This document shows positions 50,587 through 58,859 of a stretch of 58,859 bases of DNA, piece after piece (within the stretch, counting starts at the first letter, position 1; the number at the start of each line of letters is the position of its first letter). Position numbers and translations under genes: made by a program. This DNA is from GCA-2686265 sp036010965 (GTDB taxonomy: Bacteria > Planctomycetota > UBA1135 > GCA-002686595), in contig DASCMO010000006.1 in the NCBI GenBank assembly GCA_036010965.1, forward strand, positions 1 to 58,859, in the 5' to 3' direction. The notes beneath the pieces were generated by a model. It was not told where the DNA came from. It worked only from the letters and a program-made list of their open reading frames with translations, and made no database searches.

Positions 50587-53500
50587 ATGCTCGCCTTGCC
50601 GCTGGTGACCTTCTTGGCCCTCGCCGCGCCGCTGCAGGACGGCGCGCGGGCGCCGCACGAGGTGAGGCTCGAGCGCGGGCGCGAGGCTCTCGAAGCCGGG
50701 CAGCGCGAGGAAGCTGTCGAGCACCTTCTGGGCGCCCTGGGCTGGCGACCCGCATCGGAGGAGATCCTGACGCTCTTGATGCGGGCCGCCGAGCCCGTGC
50801 CCGACGAGGCCGCGCTCTGGGCCCATGTCCTGGCGACCGCCACCGTCGACCACGCCGGTCGCTCGACCCTGGGGCGCGAGGCGGCAGCCGCTGTCGAGGC
50901 GCTGGCTCCGAAGGCGGAGGCCCTGGCCCGCGCCCGCGCGGCGGCCGTGGGGGAGCTGGCGGACCTGGCGCGCGCGCGCGCCAGGCGCGTGGCCCGCGAG
51001 CCGGCACGGGCCCTCGAGGCCTGGTGGGCCGCCGGACTGGCGCGGGCGCTGACCAGCGCCGCGCCCGCGCTGCGCGCGTCCTGCGCGGACGACCTGGACC
51101 CGGGCTTCACGCTCTCCCGAAAGCTGCCCACGAAGGTCACCGCCGCCCTGCGCAAGGTGATGAACGGCGCCCTCTCCGGCGGGCGCGGCGACGAGGCCGC
51201 GCGCGCCGCCCTGATCCTCGCCGGCCTCGGCGCCCAGGCGGGGTTCGACGACCTTCAGGACGAGCCGCACCAGAGCGCCGCGGGCCTCGCCGAGCAGGCC
51301 GCGGCGGGTCTCGCGCGTGCGCGCAAGATGCTGGCGCGCGGCGCGCGCGAACCCTGGACCCTCGAAGAGCTGGAAGACCTCGACGAGGAGCAAGCGGTCG
51401 CCTTCACCCGCGAGCACGGCCACTTTGGCCATCCCGCGCGCGGCCTCTCGCCCGAGAGTCGCTACCTCGTCGAGACCATCTGCGGCTTCGAGACGATCCT
51501 GGGGGTCGTGGCGACGGTCGAGGACCACCACCGGCGCCTGGCCGGATGGTACGGCGAGGATCCCTTCAAGGATCGACAAGGCCTCGTGCGCATCGTGCCC
51601 GAGTCGGCGGGGCTGGAAGCCGAGAGCACCCCCTTCTGGTGGGCCGGCGGTTTTCAGGCGGGCGACCTGACCGTCCTGAAGTTCAGCTGCGGCACGATCG
51701 AGGGCCTCGGCCACGGCCTGACCCACGAGCTGACCCACCGCTTCGACGGCGCCCTCTTTCCCGGCATGCCGGCATGGCTGGCGGAGGGGCGCGCGGTCTG
51801 GACCGGCGGCGCCTTCGGCTGGTCGGGGGACGAGCACTTCGTGGAGGACCATGTCTCCTTCGGCACGGTCGAGCGCACTTTCATCAAGGGCTACGGCGGG
51901 CGCAGCAAGCTGGAGCGTCTGATCTCCGGGACGATCGACGACTACCGTGACAACTACTTCGCGGGCTACGCCCTCTACGTGTACCTCGCGACCTGGGAGG
52001 AGGACGGGCGGCGCCTGTTCGCCGATCGGCTCGAGGGCTACATGCGCGACATCGCCCGCGGGCGGGACGACCCTCTGTCCTGGTTCGCCGAACGCTTCGC
52101 CGACGGCGAGGCGGGCCGCCCGGCGGACATGGAGGCCTTCACCGCCGGCTTCGGCGCCTTCGTGCGCGGCTTCTACTGGGACTCGCGCGCGCCGTGGACC
52201 TCACGCTACGAGAGCTCCATCAAGCGCGTGAACGGGCCCTGGGTCTACGACGAACCGACCTGGACCTGGGAGCGCAGCCGCGCCGAACCCTACTACGGTC
52301 AGGACCACGCGCGGCGCGCGGGGATGCTGCTGCTCGAACTCGGCAAGCGGCGCGAGGCGAGCGAGGCCTTTCTGTGGGCCCTCTCGGTGGACGAGCGCTC
52401 ACCCTTGCGCAACGCACTGCTGGCGGAGGTGCTCGATGAGCTGGGCTCGCGCGGGGCTGCGTGGTGTCTGCGCAACGAGAACGAGCGAGCGGCCCGCCGC
52501 GCGGGAGATGGCGGCGGCGAGCCCTGCCCCTTCGCGCGCGAGCTCGGTCGCACGACGACCTTCCTGGCCGAGCTCGAGAGCGCCGCGGCGTCCGCGGACG
52601 CCGCGGGTCTCCCGCTCAGCGCGCGCTCGCTGACCGGCGAGCACGACCGCCTCGCTACGGCCCTCGGCCTGCCACTGTTGGGGCGGGCCGCGCCCGGGCC
52701 TGCCTCCGACACCAGCGAGGCCTCGCGCGCCTCGATCGAGGAACCCGCCCGCATCCTGGCGGCCGACGGTTGGGTCGAGGATGGCCTGACCGGCTACGAG
52801 GAGCGCCGCGTGCGCGAGCTGTGGTACGCCGAGGAGGGCGGCGACCTGCACGTGGGCCGCGCGCGCCCGCGCGACGCGACCGGGCGCCTCGACCGCGCCT
52901 CGCACCAGCGCCATGCCTTCACGCGCACGGGCGAGTGGCAGCACGCCGGTCGCTACGCCATCCGCGCGCGCATCCGCTTCACGACCTCCTACGTCTCGGC
53001 AGCCCTGGTCCTGGGCTACACGCGCCGCGACCGCAACCTGCGCGTGCACCTCTCCGCCGGCGACTTCCAGTACGCGATCGGGAAGAAGGAGGAGAGCGAG
53101 GAGATCGAGGGCGTGCACTGGCGCGTGGCAGGGCTGCGCGACCGCGACGGTCCCATGTCCGGCTCCCTGCGCGGTGGCCGGGCGGTGTTCGACCAGCCGC
53201 GGGCGCACTTCTCTCTGGAGGCGGTCGTCGACGGCCCGGCGCTGCACCTGTGGATCGAGGGCCAGCACGTGGGCACCTACCACACGGTCGACGGCCAGCC
53301 GATCGAAGGACATGTTGGTTTCGCCACGGGTCAGGGGGCGATCGAAGTCATCGAGCCGACCGTCCGGCGTCTCGACCGCTCCGCGGCCCTGGGGAGCGCC
53401 GTCGAGGGGACGGACGAGGCGCTGGGAGGCCTCGACCTCGCGCGCTTGACCGACGCCGGCCTGAAGACGCTCACCAACCGCACCGTGCGCGGCTTGCCGC

Positions 53501-53937
53501 GCTCCCTCAGGGGCACGGTCCTGATCTGGTCACCGCTCCCGCTGGTCGAGGAGGGTGAAGCACCAGACGTCGAGGGGGCCCTCCAGCGCGCGGCACGCTC
53601 CGCTCGCCGCACCATGTCGACGCTTCACGACGCCTATGCCTCGCAGCCGGTCGTGCTGGCGCTCTCCGACATGATCGATCGCGAGGCGCGCGACGCATTG
53701 CAGGTCGAGCTGCGCGCCGAGTACGGAGAGCTCGTGAGCATCGTGTCCTTCGCCGAGCGAGGAATGACCTACGACCTCGCCGAGCGCATCCCCGGCTACA
53801 AGCTGGCCTGGCTGTGCTTCGTGGACTCCGCCGGTGTCCTGCGCGTCGCCGAGCGCTTCTTCGGCTTCGGCCAGAAGCTGCCCGACGGCATGTCCCACTG
53901 GCTGCAGGTCTTCCGCGAGCACCGCCGGGGGCGCTGA
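50587..53937 (+). CDS. large secreted gluzincin peptidase with LamG-like and C-terminal domains
   Basis: 1116 residues with a signal peptide (MLALPLVTFLALAAPLQ). Residues 25-300 are TPR/HEAT-like helices. A peptidase core, around 370-480, has LTHELTHRFDGALFPGMP (HELTH) and PAWLAEGRAVW (third ligand Glu), related to peptidase MA. The region of 780-950 resembles a concanavalin/LamG fold (AIRARIRFTTSYVSAALVLGY, DGPALHLWIEGQHVGTYH). The last 150 residues may be a redoxin-like domain (PVVLALSDMID, FVDSAGVLRVAERFF) without a CxxC. It is the biggest gene here; function unknown beyond proteolysis. Its ATG has no strong Shine-Dalgarno. Confidence 0.8.
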   Translation: MLALPLVTFLALAAPLQDGARAPHEVRLERGREALEAGQREEAVEHLLGALGWRPASEEILTLLMRAAEPVPDEAALWAHVLATATVDHAGRSTLGREAAAAVEALAPKAEALARARAAAVGELADLARARARRVAREPARALEAWWAAGLARALTSAAPALRASCADDLDPGFTLSRKLPTKVTAALRKVMNGALSGGRGDEAARAALILAGLGAQAGFDDLQDEPHQSAAGLAEQAAAGLARARKMLARGAREPWTLEELEDLDEEQAVAFTREHGHFGHPARGLSPESRYLVETICGFETILGVVATVEDHHRRLAGWYGEDPFKDRQGLVRIVPESAGLEAESTPFWWAGGFQAGDLTVLKFSCGTIEGLGHGLTHELTHRFDGALFPGMPAWLAEGRAVWTGGAFGWSGDEHFVEDHVSFGTVERTFIKGYGGRSKLERLISGTIDDYRDNYFAGYALYVYLATWEEDGRRLFADRLEGYMRDIARGRDDPLSWFAERFADGEAGRPADMEAFTAGFGAFVRGFYWDSRAPWTSRYESSIKRVNGPWVYDEPTWTWERSRAEPYYGQDHARRAGMLLLELGKRREASEAFLWALSVDERSPLRNALLAEVLDELGSRGAAWCLRNENERAARRAGDGGGEPCPFARELGRTTTFLAELESAAASADAAGLPLSARSLTGEHDRLATALGLPLLGRAAPGPASDTSEASRASIEEPARILAADGWVEDGLTGYEERRVRELWYAEEGGDLHVGRARPRDATGRLDRASHQRHAFTRTGEWQHAGRYAIRARIRFTTSYVSAALVLGYTRRDRNLRVHLSAGDFQYAIGKKEESEEIEGVHWRVAGLRDRDGPMSGSLRGGRAVFDQPRAHFSLEAVVDGPALHLWIEGQHVGTYHTVDGQPIEGHVGFATGQGAIEVIEPTVRRLDRSAALGSAVEGTDEALGGLDLARLTDAGLKTLTNRTVRGLPRSLRGTVLIWSPLPLVEEGEAPDVEGALQRAARSARRTMSTLHDAYASQPVVLALSDMIDREARDALQVELRAEYGELVSIVSFAERGMTYDLAERIPGYKLAWLCFVDSAGVLRVAERFFGFGQKLPDGMSHWLQVFREHRRGR

Positions 53938-53973
53938 GGGCGGGGACCTCGTGGCCGAGGGTGCGCTCGAGCC

Positions 53974-55005
53974 TCAGCTGCGCGCGAGCAGGCGCGTGGC
54001 TGCGGAGAGCAGGGTGCGCCCGAGCGGCGAGCGCACGTCGGTCAGGGGCGTGGCGTGGAAGCGGCGGGCCTTCTCGAGCAGGAAGTCGACCACCATGTCG
54101 TCGAGAGCCTCGGCGACGGGATAGCCGCCGTCTCCGGCGCAGATCGACGCGAGGGTGCGGTAGAGGGCGACGCGCTTGGCGCCTTCCATTGCCGAGGTGA
54201 CCGTGGCGTCGGCCGACACCGGGCCCATCAACTCGCGCTCGGTGGTAGCCAGGGCGACGGCGTGATCTCCGGCGCGCACACCGACACAGTGGCCGTCGGC
54301 GACCTCGAGGGAGAGCGGCAGCACAGCGCGTTCGGCGCGCTCGCCGATTTCGCCCGTCCGGCCGCGCAGCATGATGTGACCGCTCGCGTAGTCGCGCGGC
54401 TCGTGCGCCTCGCCGCGGCGGCCGCCGCTGAAACGGTATTCGACCAGGTCCCCACCCGAGGGCAATCGCCGGCGGCGCGCGCTGCGCAGGTCGCGCGCAC
54501 CGAAGAGGTGCTTCAGCATGGCCACCCCGTGGTAGCGCCAGGCCGCGTGGTGGAACTCGACCGTCTCGAGCTCGCCGATGGCGCCGGCGGTCAGGGCGGT
54601 GCCGACGGCGTCGAGCCAGGGCAGGCGCACGCAGTCCTCCGCCGCCCAGGCGTTGCGGAAGCGGTCCAGCAGACGCCTGTGGCCGAGGTGCTTGAATAGC
54701 AGCACCGGCGTCTCGATCAACAGATCGACCGCGGAGAGGTCCTCGTGCGCGAGTCGTCGCAAGACGACCGGGACGGTGGCCTTGGGGACCGCCAGATAGA
54801 CCAGGTCGACGCCCGCCAGAGCGCCCGGCGCAAACTCGTCGAAGGCCTCGATCGCGACCGGCGGCCCGCTCCACTCCAGCTCTCGGGGCTGGCGTGCGTA
54901 GGCGGCGACCAGTTCGCAGCTCTGCGGGAGAGCGGCCAGGGCCGGCAGGAAGTCGCCGCGAACGCGCTGGCCCACGCCGAAGATCGCGACGCGCTTGGCC
55001 GTCAC
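53974..55005 (-). CDS. Gfo/Idh/MocA-like oxidoreductase
   Basis: 343 residues from GTG 55005. The Rossmann motif VAIFGVGQRVRGDFLPAL and VDLVYLAVPKATV followed by DLLIETPVLLF (in place of the usual EKP) identify the family. The C-terminal half has FHHAAWRYHGVAMLKHLFG and a beta-sheet region without a clear catalytic Lys-His pair. The E-T-P change suggests that the catalytic Lys of EKP is lost, so it may be a binding or inactive member. The start overlaps the GMC gene stop (GTGA), meaning co-translation. Confidence 0.78.
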   Translation of the reverse strand: MTAKRVAIFGVGQRVRGDFLPALAALPQSCELVAAYARQPRELEWSGPPVAIEAFDEFAPGALAGVDLVYLAVPKATVPVVLRRLAHEDLSAVDLLIETPVLLFKHLGHRRLLDRFRNAWAAEDCVRLPWLDAVGTALTAGAIGELETVEFHHAAWRYHGVAMLKHLFGARDLRSARRRRLPSGGDLVEYRFSGGRRGEAHEPRDYASGHIMLRGRTGEIGERAERAVLPLSLEVADGHCVGVRAGDHAVALATTERELMGPVSADATVTSAMEGAKRVALYRTLASICAGDGGYPVAEALDDMVVDFLLEKARRFHATPLTDVRSPLGRTLLSAATRLLARS

Positions 55006-56663
55006 GCGGCGCCTCCCTGATCGAGGTGGCGCGCGAGGCGGATCGCGAGGGCGACGATCGTGAAGGTCGGATTCGCGCAGCCGCTGGTGGGGAAGACCGA
55101 GGAGCCGGCCAGGTAGACGTTTTCGACCGAGTGCAGGCGGCAGTCGGAATTGACGACGGAATGCTCGGGATCGGTGCCCATGCGTGTCGTGCCCATGTGG
55201 TGCGAGGCGTCGTAGTCGATCGGCCAGGGTTCGGCGTGGGCCAGATCGCTCGTGAACACTCCGATGTCGTTGCGCTCCAGTTCCTCGCCCAGGACCTCAT
55301 GCAGGGCGATCAGGGAGCGCCGGTCGAGCTCGGTGGGGCGGTGGCAGACGAGCGGCACGGGCTGGCCGTGCGCGTCGGTGCCCTCACCCAGCACGACCCG
55401 GTTTTGCGCGCAGGGTTCCATCTCCATGAAGTTGCGCACGCGGATCGTCTTCACGATGGGGGAGGCACCGCTAGAGAGGCGCGCGACGACGTAGCGGGCC
55501 ACGGTGAAGGCGTTGGCGCCGACCAGGCCCACCATCTTCAACCAGCCGAGCGCGGACTTGCGCTCGTTCTGAAGCTCCGAGTCGTCACCCGTTTCCGCGT
55601 AGTCGCGCAAGGTGACCACGTCATCCTCATGATGCCGCTTCCAGAAACCGAGCAGGCGGCGGCTGCGCTTGACGAGCAGCACGAAGGCCTCCACGCCGAG
55701 GTTGTCCGACCAGGGGAAGAGCGGCTCGAAGCGCACGTAGGCATTCAGGCAGTCGCGCTCGCGCTGCGTTCGCTCGGACAGGCGCAGGCCCGCGTACCCG
55801 GCGAAACCCGCCTTCAAGCAGCCGAAGTAGTAGGGCAGCTCGCGCACGGGCCGCGCGAGGCGGATCAGGCCGTGGTAGTTCTTTGGGTGGTTCATCAGGT
55901 GGCGTCCGACCTGATCGTGCTCGTTGCCCAGACCCGCGGGAGAGCGGTCGCGTGAGTTGAGCAAGAGCCGCGCGTTCTCGATGCCGCCGGTCGCCAGGAT
56001 GAAGCGCCGCGCCCGCACCGCGTGCGTCCGGCCGTCGGGGGCGGCCGCCAGGGCGTGGGTGATGCGCGCATCGTCGTCGCCGTGTTCGAGTCGCAGCACC
56101 GTGGCGTCCAGATAGAGGTCGGCACCCTCGCCCTCGAAGACGTGCCGCCACTCGCGCCCGAAGTCCTGGGGCTCGGCGGCGGCCAGGAAGACCTTCTCCT
56201 CCAGGTGTCGCCAGGTCGGCTGCAGGTCGCCCTCGCGGCGCAGTGCCGCGAACCCGTCGGGCTCGAACAGTTCGAGGGGCGCGAAGCGGTAGCGCTCGGC
56301 GGCTCTTTGGTAGTCCTCGATGAGCTCCGCGCGCGTGATCGGCCAGCCCCAGTCAGGTCGCTGGGGACGCGCTTCGCAGTCGATCGCGTCGAGTGGGCTC
56401 GAGAGCCCGGCCCAGGTCGTCGAGGCGCCGCCCAAAACGCGTTCGCGGGAGTATTCCTTGATTCCGATGCCGTCGCACTCGACCGCCCGCAGGCGGTCGC
56501 CGTAGGGCGTGGGGCGCCGCCCGCCGCTCTCGAGCACGCACACCGAGCGGCCGCTGGCGGCCAGCTCGGCGGCCAGCGTCATGCCCGCCGGCCCCGAGCC
56601 GACGACGCACACGTCGTAGGTCGGGAGCTCCTCGCCGTGGGCGTGAGACAGTTCGCGGATCAA
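55002..56663 (-). CDS. GMC-family FAD-dependent oxidoreductase
   Basis: 553 residues, from TTG 56663, the first plausible start after the mqnE stop; no ATG precedes the FAD motif. The FAD motif is DVCVVGSGPAGMTLAAELAASG, quoted as VCVVGSGPAGMTLAA with GRSVCVLESGG. LGGASTTWAGLSSPLD follows and is typical of GMC alcohol/sugar dehydrogenases. FILATGGIENARLLL and the C-terminal SHHMGTTRMGTDP and NVYLAGSSVFPTSGCANPT complete the fold. It probably oxidises a sugar or polyol. It sits in the futalosine operon between mqnE and the Gfo/Idh-like gene, an unexpected place. Confidence 0.88.
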   Translation of the reverse strand: MIRELSHAHGEELPTYDVCVVGSGPAGMTLAAELAASGRSVCVLESGGRRPTPYGDRLRAVECDGIGIKEYSRERVLGGASTTWAGLSSPLDAIDCEARPQRPDWGWPITRAELIEDYQRAAERYRFAPLELFEPDGFAALRREGDLQPTWRHLEEKVFLAAAEPQDFGREWRHVFEGEGADLYLDATVLRLEHGDDDARITHALAAAPDGRTHAVRARRFILATGGIENARLLLNSRDRSPAGLGNEHDQVGRHLMNHPKNYHGLIRLARPVRELPYYFGCLKAGFAGYAGLRLSERTQRERDCLNAYVRFEPLFPWSDNLGVEAFVLLVKRSRRLLGFWKRHHEDDVVTLRDYAETGDDSELQNERKSALGWLKMVGLVGANAFTVARYVVARLSSGASPIVKTIRVRNFMEMEPCAQNRVVLGEGTDAHGQPVPLVCHRPTELDRRSLIALHEVLGEELERNDIGVFTSDLAHAEPWPIDYDASHHMGTTRMGTDPEHSVVNSDCRLHSVENVYLAGSSVFPTSGCANPTFTIVALAIRLARHLDQGGAA

Positions 56664-56670
56664 TGGGCTC

Positions 56671-57831
56671 TCAGGTCGCGACGGGCGCCGGGAGGCCCGC
56701 GGGTACCAGGACCTCGTCGGCGGACCAGACGACGTTGTAGAGCGTGTCCCGCTCCACCGGCACGCGCCCGGCGTCGCGGATCCACTGCACGAGCTCGTGA
56801 CGCCCGGCCTCCTGGGGCGTCGTCGCGCCCGCCTCGTGGTAGATCTTCTCCTCGACCACCGTGCCGTCCACGTCATCGGCGCCGTAGGAGAGGCAGAGCT
56901 GGGCCACCGGGACGTCCATCAGGATCCAGTAGGCCTTGATGTGCGGGATGTTGTCGAGCATCAGGCGCCCCAGGGCGATCTCGCGCAGCTCGTCGAGGGC
57001 GGTCGGCCCGGGCACGTCGGCCATCTCGCTGTTGTCGGGGTGGAACGAGAGCGGCACGTAGGTCTGGAAGCCGCCCGTCTCGTCCTGCAGCCGCCGCAGG
57101 CGGTCGAGGTGGTCGAGGCGTTCGTCGACCGTCTCGATGTGGCCGTGCAGCATCGTGCAGTTCGAGCGCAGGCCGGCGGCGTGCACCGTGCGGGCGATCT
57201 CGAGCCACTCGTCCCCGGAGATCTTCAGATGATAGGTCTCCTGGCGCACGCGCTCCGAGAAGACCTCCGCGCCGCCACCGGGGACGGAGTCGAGGCCCGC
57301 CTCGATCAGCTCGGGCAGCACCTGCGCCAGGGGCTTCTTCGCGACCCGGGCGATCTCGTGCAGCTCGACCATCGTGAAGGCCTTGATGTGGATCCCCGGC
57401 CGCGCGGCCTTCACGGCGCGCAAGAGGTCGAGGTAGTAGTCGTAGCCGAGCTTGGGATAGATCCCGGCCACCATGTGGACCTCGGTCACCGGCTGGTCGA
57501 GTTGCTCGCGGATCTTCTCCGCCGCCTCCTCGGGCGACATGCAGTAGGCGCCCTCCTGCTTCGGCAGGCGCTGGAAGGCGCAAAAACGGCAGAGCTTGTT
57601 GCAGATGTTCGTGTAGTTGATGTGCTGGTTGACGTTGAAGTAGGCCACGTCTCCGTGCAGGCGCTCGCGCACGTGATTGGCGAGGCCGGCGACGGCGAAC
57701 AGATCGGGTGACTCGTAGAGTCGCGCACCGTCTGTCAGCGAGAGTCGCTCGCCGTCCAGGACGCGCCGCGCCACGTCGTCGAGTCCCGCCGCGCGGGCGC
57801 GCTCGAAGAGCCGGGTTTCGCGCCCGCTCAT
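56671..57831 (-). CDS. mqnE: aminofutalosine synthase
   Basis: 386 residues of the radical SAM futalosine family. The cluster motif is CNKLCRFCAF (C-x3-C-x2-C). FNVNQHINYTNI precedes it and VAGIYPKLGYDYY and SVPGGGAEVFSERVR follow, which are hallmarks of MqnE. It condenses 3-[(1-carboxyvinyl)oxy]benzoate with SAM to aminodeoxyfutalosine, the first committed radical step of the alternative menaquinone pathway. The start overlaps the mqnC stop by 4 bp. The GMC gene follows at 7 bp. Confidence 0.93.
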   Translation of the reverse strand: MSGRETRLFERARAAGLDDVARRVLDGERLSLTDGARLYESPDLFAVAGLANHVRERLHGDVAYFNVNQHINYTNICNKLCRFCAFQRLPKQEGAYCMSPEEAAEKIREQLDQPVTEVHMVAGIYPKLGYDYYLDLLRAVKAARPGIHIKAFTMVELHEIARVAKKPLAQVLPELIEAGLDSVPGGGAEVFSERVRQETYHLKISGDEWLEIARTVHAAGLRSNCTMLHGHIETVDERLDHLDRLRRLQDETGGFQTYVPLSFHPDNSEMADVPGPTALDELREIALGRLMLDNIPHIKAYWILMDVPVAQLCLSYGADDVDGTVVEEKIYHEAGATTPQEAGRHELVQWIRDAGRVPVERDTLYNVVWSADEVLVPAGLPAPVAT

Positions 57832-58859
57832 GCCGAGGCTCCCTGGGCGGCGCGGTGGGTGGCTGCCTCGCGCGCGTCGGCCGGTTCCCGCGGGCCTTCA
57901 TGGCGCTCATCGACGATGCCGTACCAGCTGTTGCGCTGGCGCGGCACGAATCCGGCGCGCTCGATGACCTGTTCGATGGCCTGGATCGACGCGAGGTGGA
58001 AGCAGCCCGCGGCCGAGACGACGTTCTCTTCGATCATCGTCCCGCCGAAGTCGTTGCACCCGTGGCGCAGGGTGATCTGGGCCATCTTGATGCCCTGGGT
58101 CACGTAGCTGGTCTGGATGTTCTCGAAGTTGTCGAGGAAGATGCGCGAGAGGGCCTGCACGCGCAGGTAGACGGCCGGCGTTGCCTTGGGCGGATAGAGC
58201 GCCTCTTCCGGCACGCCCACCGGCTGCATGTTCCAGCAGGCGAAGGCCGTGAACCCGCCGGTCTCGTCCTGCAACTCGCGCAGGCGCCCGAGGTGCTCGA
58301 CGCGCTCGGCGGCCGTCTCGACGTGGCCGAGCATCATGGTGGCGGACGAGCGCAGGCCCGCCTCGTGGATCTTGCGGTGGATGTCGAGCCAGCGGTCGGT
58401 GGTCGTCTTGCGCGGAGCGATGATCTCTCGCACGCGCTCGACGAGCATCTCCGCCCCCGCGCCGGGCACGCTGCCCATACCGGCCTCCGTGAGGTCCGCG
58501 ATGACCTCCTCGACCGGCCGCCGATCGACCTTCGCGAGGTGGTCGAGCTCGGGGGCCGAGAGGGCGTGGGCGTTGATCTTGGGGAAGCGCTGCTTCAGGT
58601 CGGCGATCAGCTCGCACCACCACTCGGTGCCGATTCGCGGGTGATGGCCGCCCTGGATCAGGATCTGGCGTCCGCCGAGCGCGGCCGTCTCCTCGACCTT
58701 GCGCACGATCTCCTCGCGCGCAAGCACGTACTCGCCTTCTTGCCCCGGGCTCCGGTAGAAGGCGCAAAACCCGCAGTCGGTGACGCAGACATTGGTGGGG
58801 TTGATGTTGCGGTCGACGATGTAGGTGACGATGCCCTCGGGGTGCAGGCGGCGGCGGAC
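57828..58859 (-). CDS. mqnC: cyclic dehypoxanthine futalosine synthase, N-terminus outside the window
   Basis: The open frame runs to the right edge of the window, so the first part of the gene is missing. The radical SAM motif CVTDCGFCAF follows VDRNINPTNV. LIQGGHHPRIGTEWW, SVPGAGAEMLVERVR, the SATMMLGHVET segment and NDFGGTMIEENVVSAAG then identify MqnC, which closes the ring of dehypoxanthine futalosine in menaquinone synthesis. The similarity to mqnE along the whole chain reflects common ancestry. The last 25 residues are a charged Ala/Arg-rich tail. Confidence 0.93.
   Translation of the reverse strand, partial: VRRRLHPEGIVTYIVDRNINPTNVCVTDCGFCAFYRSPGQEGEYVLAREEIVRKVEETAALGGRQILIQGGHHPRIGTEWWCELIADLKQRFPKINAHALSAPELDHLAKVDRRPVEEVIADLTEAGMGSVPGAGAEMLVERVREIIAPRKTTTDRWLDIHRKIHEAGLRSSATMMLGHVETAAERVEHLGRLRELQDETGGFTAFACWNMQPVGVPEEALYPPKATPAVYLRVQALSRIFLDNFENIQTSYVTQGIKMAQITLRHGCNDFGGTMIEENVVSAAGCFHLASIQAIEQVIERAGFVPRQRNSWYGIVDERHEGPREPADAREAATHRAAQGASA

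Overview
This is a high-GC, gene-dense bacterial chromosome segment with no rRNA, tRNA, CRISPR array or intact transposon that I can recognise. The gene content points to a deep-branching Planctomycetota or closely related PVM-type lineage. The evidence is three BMC-P (EutN/CcmL) shell proteins next to a class II aldolase, two sulfatase-fold enzymes, FG-GAP and HEAT/vWA secreted proteins, Gfo/Idh/MocA and sugar-isomerase genes, a futalosine menaquinone pathway and many predicted secreted zinc peptidases. The taxonomic call is inference.

Layout. 1-4219: the tail of an RNA uridine methyltransferase, an AlgH-family gene, then a leftward housekeeping run (TIGR01777 epimerase, acpS, nth, cyaY, P-loop ATPase). 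4315-12009: a sulfatase-fold lipoprotein with Thr at the nucleophile position, a compact three-gene acyl-CoA carboxylase operon (biotin carboxylase, carboxyltransferase, tandem-domain biotin carrier) and a large exported protein. 12067-24534: a BY-kinase-like ATPase, a SprT-like protein, a six-repeat anchored protein, a MerR regulator, a YugP-like protease, pgi, a tandem UspA protein, a FemAB-like protein, rmuC and asd. 24557-27657: a leftward operon of parvulin-like PPIase, three BMC-P genes and a class II aldolase. No BMC-H gene is visible.

27751-36032: an SDR, a MATE transporter, a lipoprotein built of exact 34-residue repeats, a 34-residue hydrophobic mini-protein with a perfect Shine-Dalgarno and a leader hairpin, a NorB/NorC-like pair with unusual haem ligation, a lipoprotein sugar isomerase and a 5'-truncated Gfo/Idh/MocA remnant. 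36033-47441: a single-ring ClpB-like ATPase divergent from a Ser/Thr kinase, with the kinase overlapping a double YkgJ cysteine-cluster protein and an anchored peptidase. These are followed by a second sulfatase with a canonical motif, an FG-GAP protein interrupted by one in-frame TGA with a SECIS-like hairpin, a HEAT/vWA protein and an ECF sigma/anti-sigma/membrane-protein operon. 47486-58859: a cupin and M1 peptidase pair, a degenerate metallo-beta-lactamase-fold protein, an 1116-residue secreted gluzincin, and a leftward operon of mqnC, mqnE, a GMC oxidoreductase and a Gfo/Idh-like gene.

The most unusual signal is the FG-GAP gene at 42267-43622. The reading frame and calcium-loop repeats continue across a TGA. 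A stem-loop starts 11 nt after it, the same spacing as I recall for E. coli fdhF, and has a G in the first two loop positions. This fits a new selenoprotein family, although a nonsense mutation or sequencing error is not excluded. Next come the hexamer-less BMC operon, the NorB-like protein with Met at a low-spin haem ligand position, and the 34-residue repeat lipoprotein. All functional calls are by eye, without database searches.
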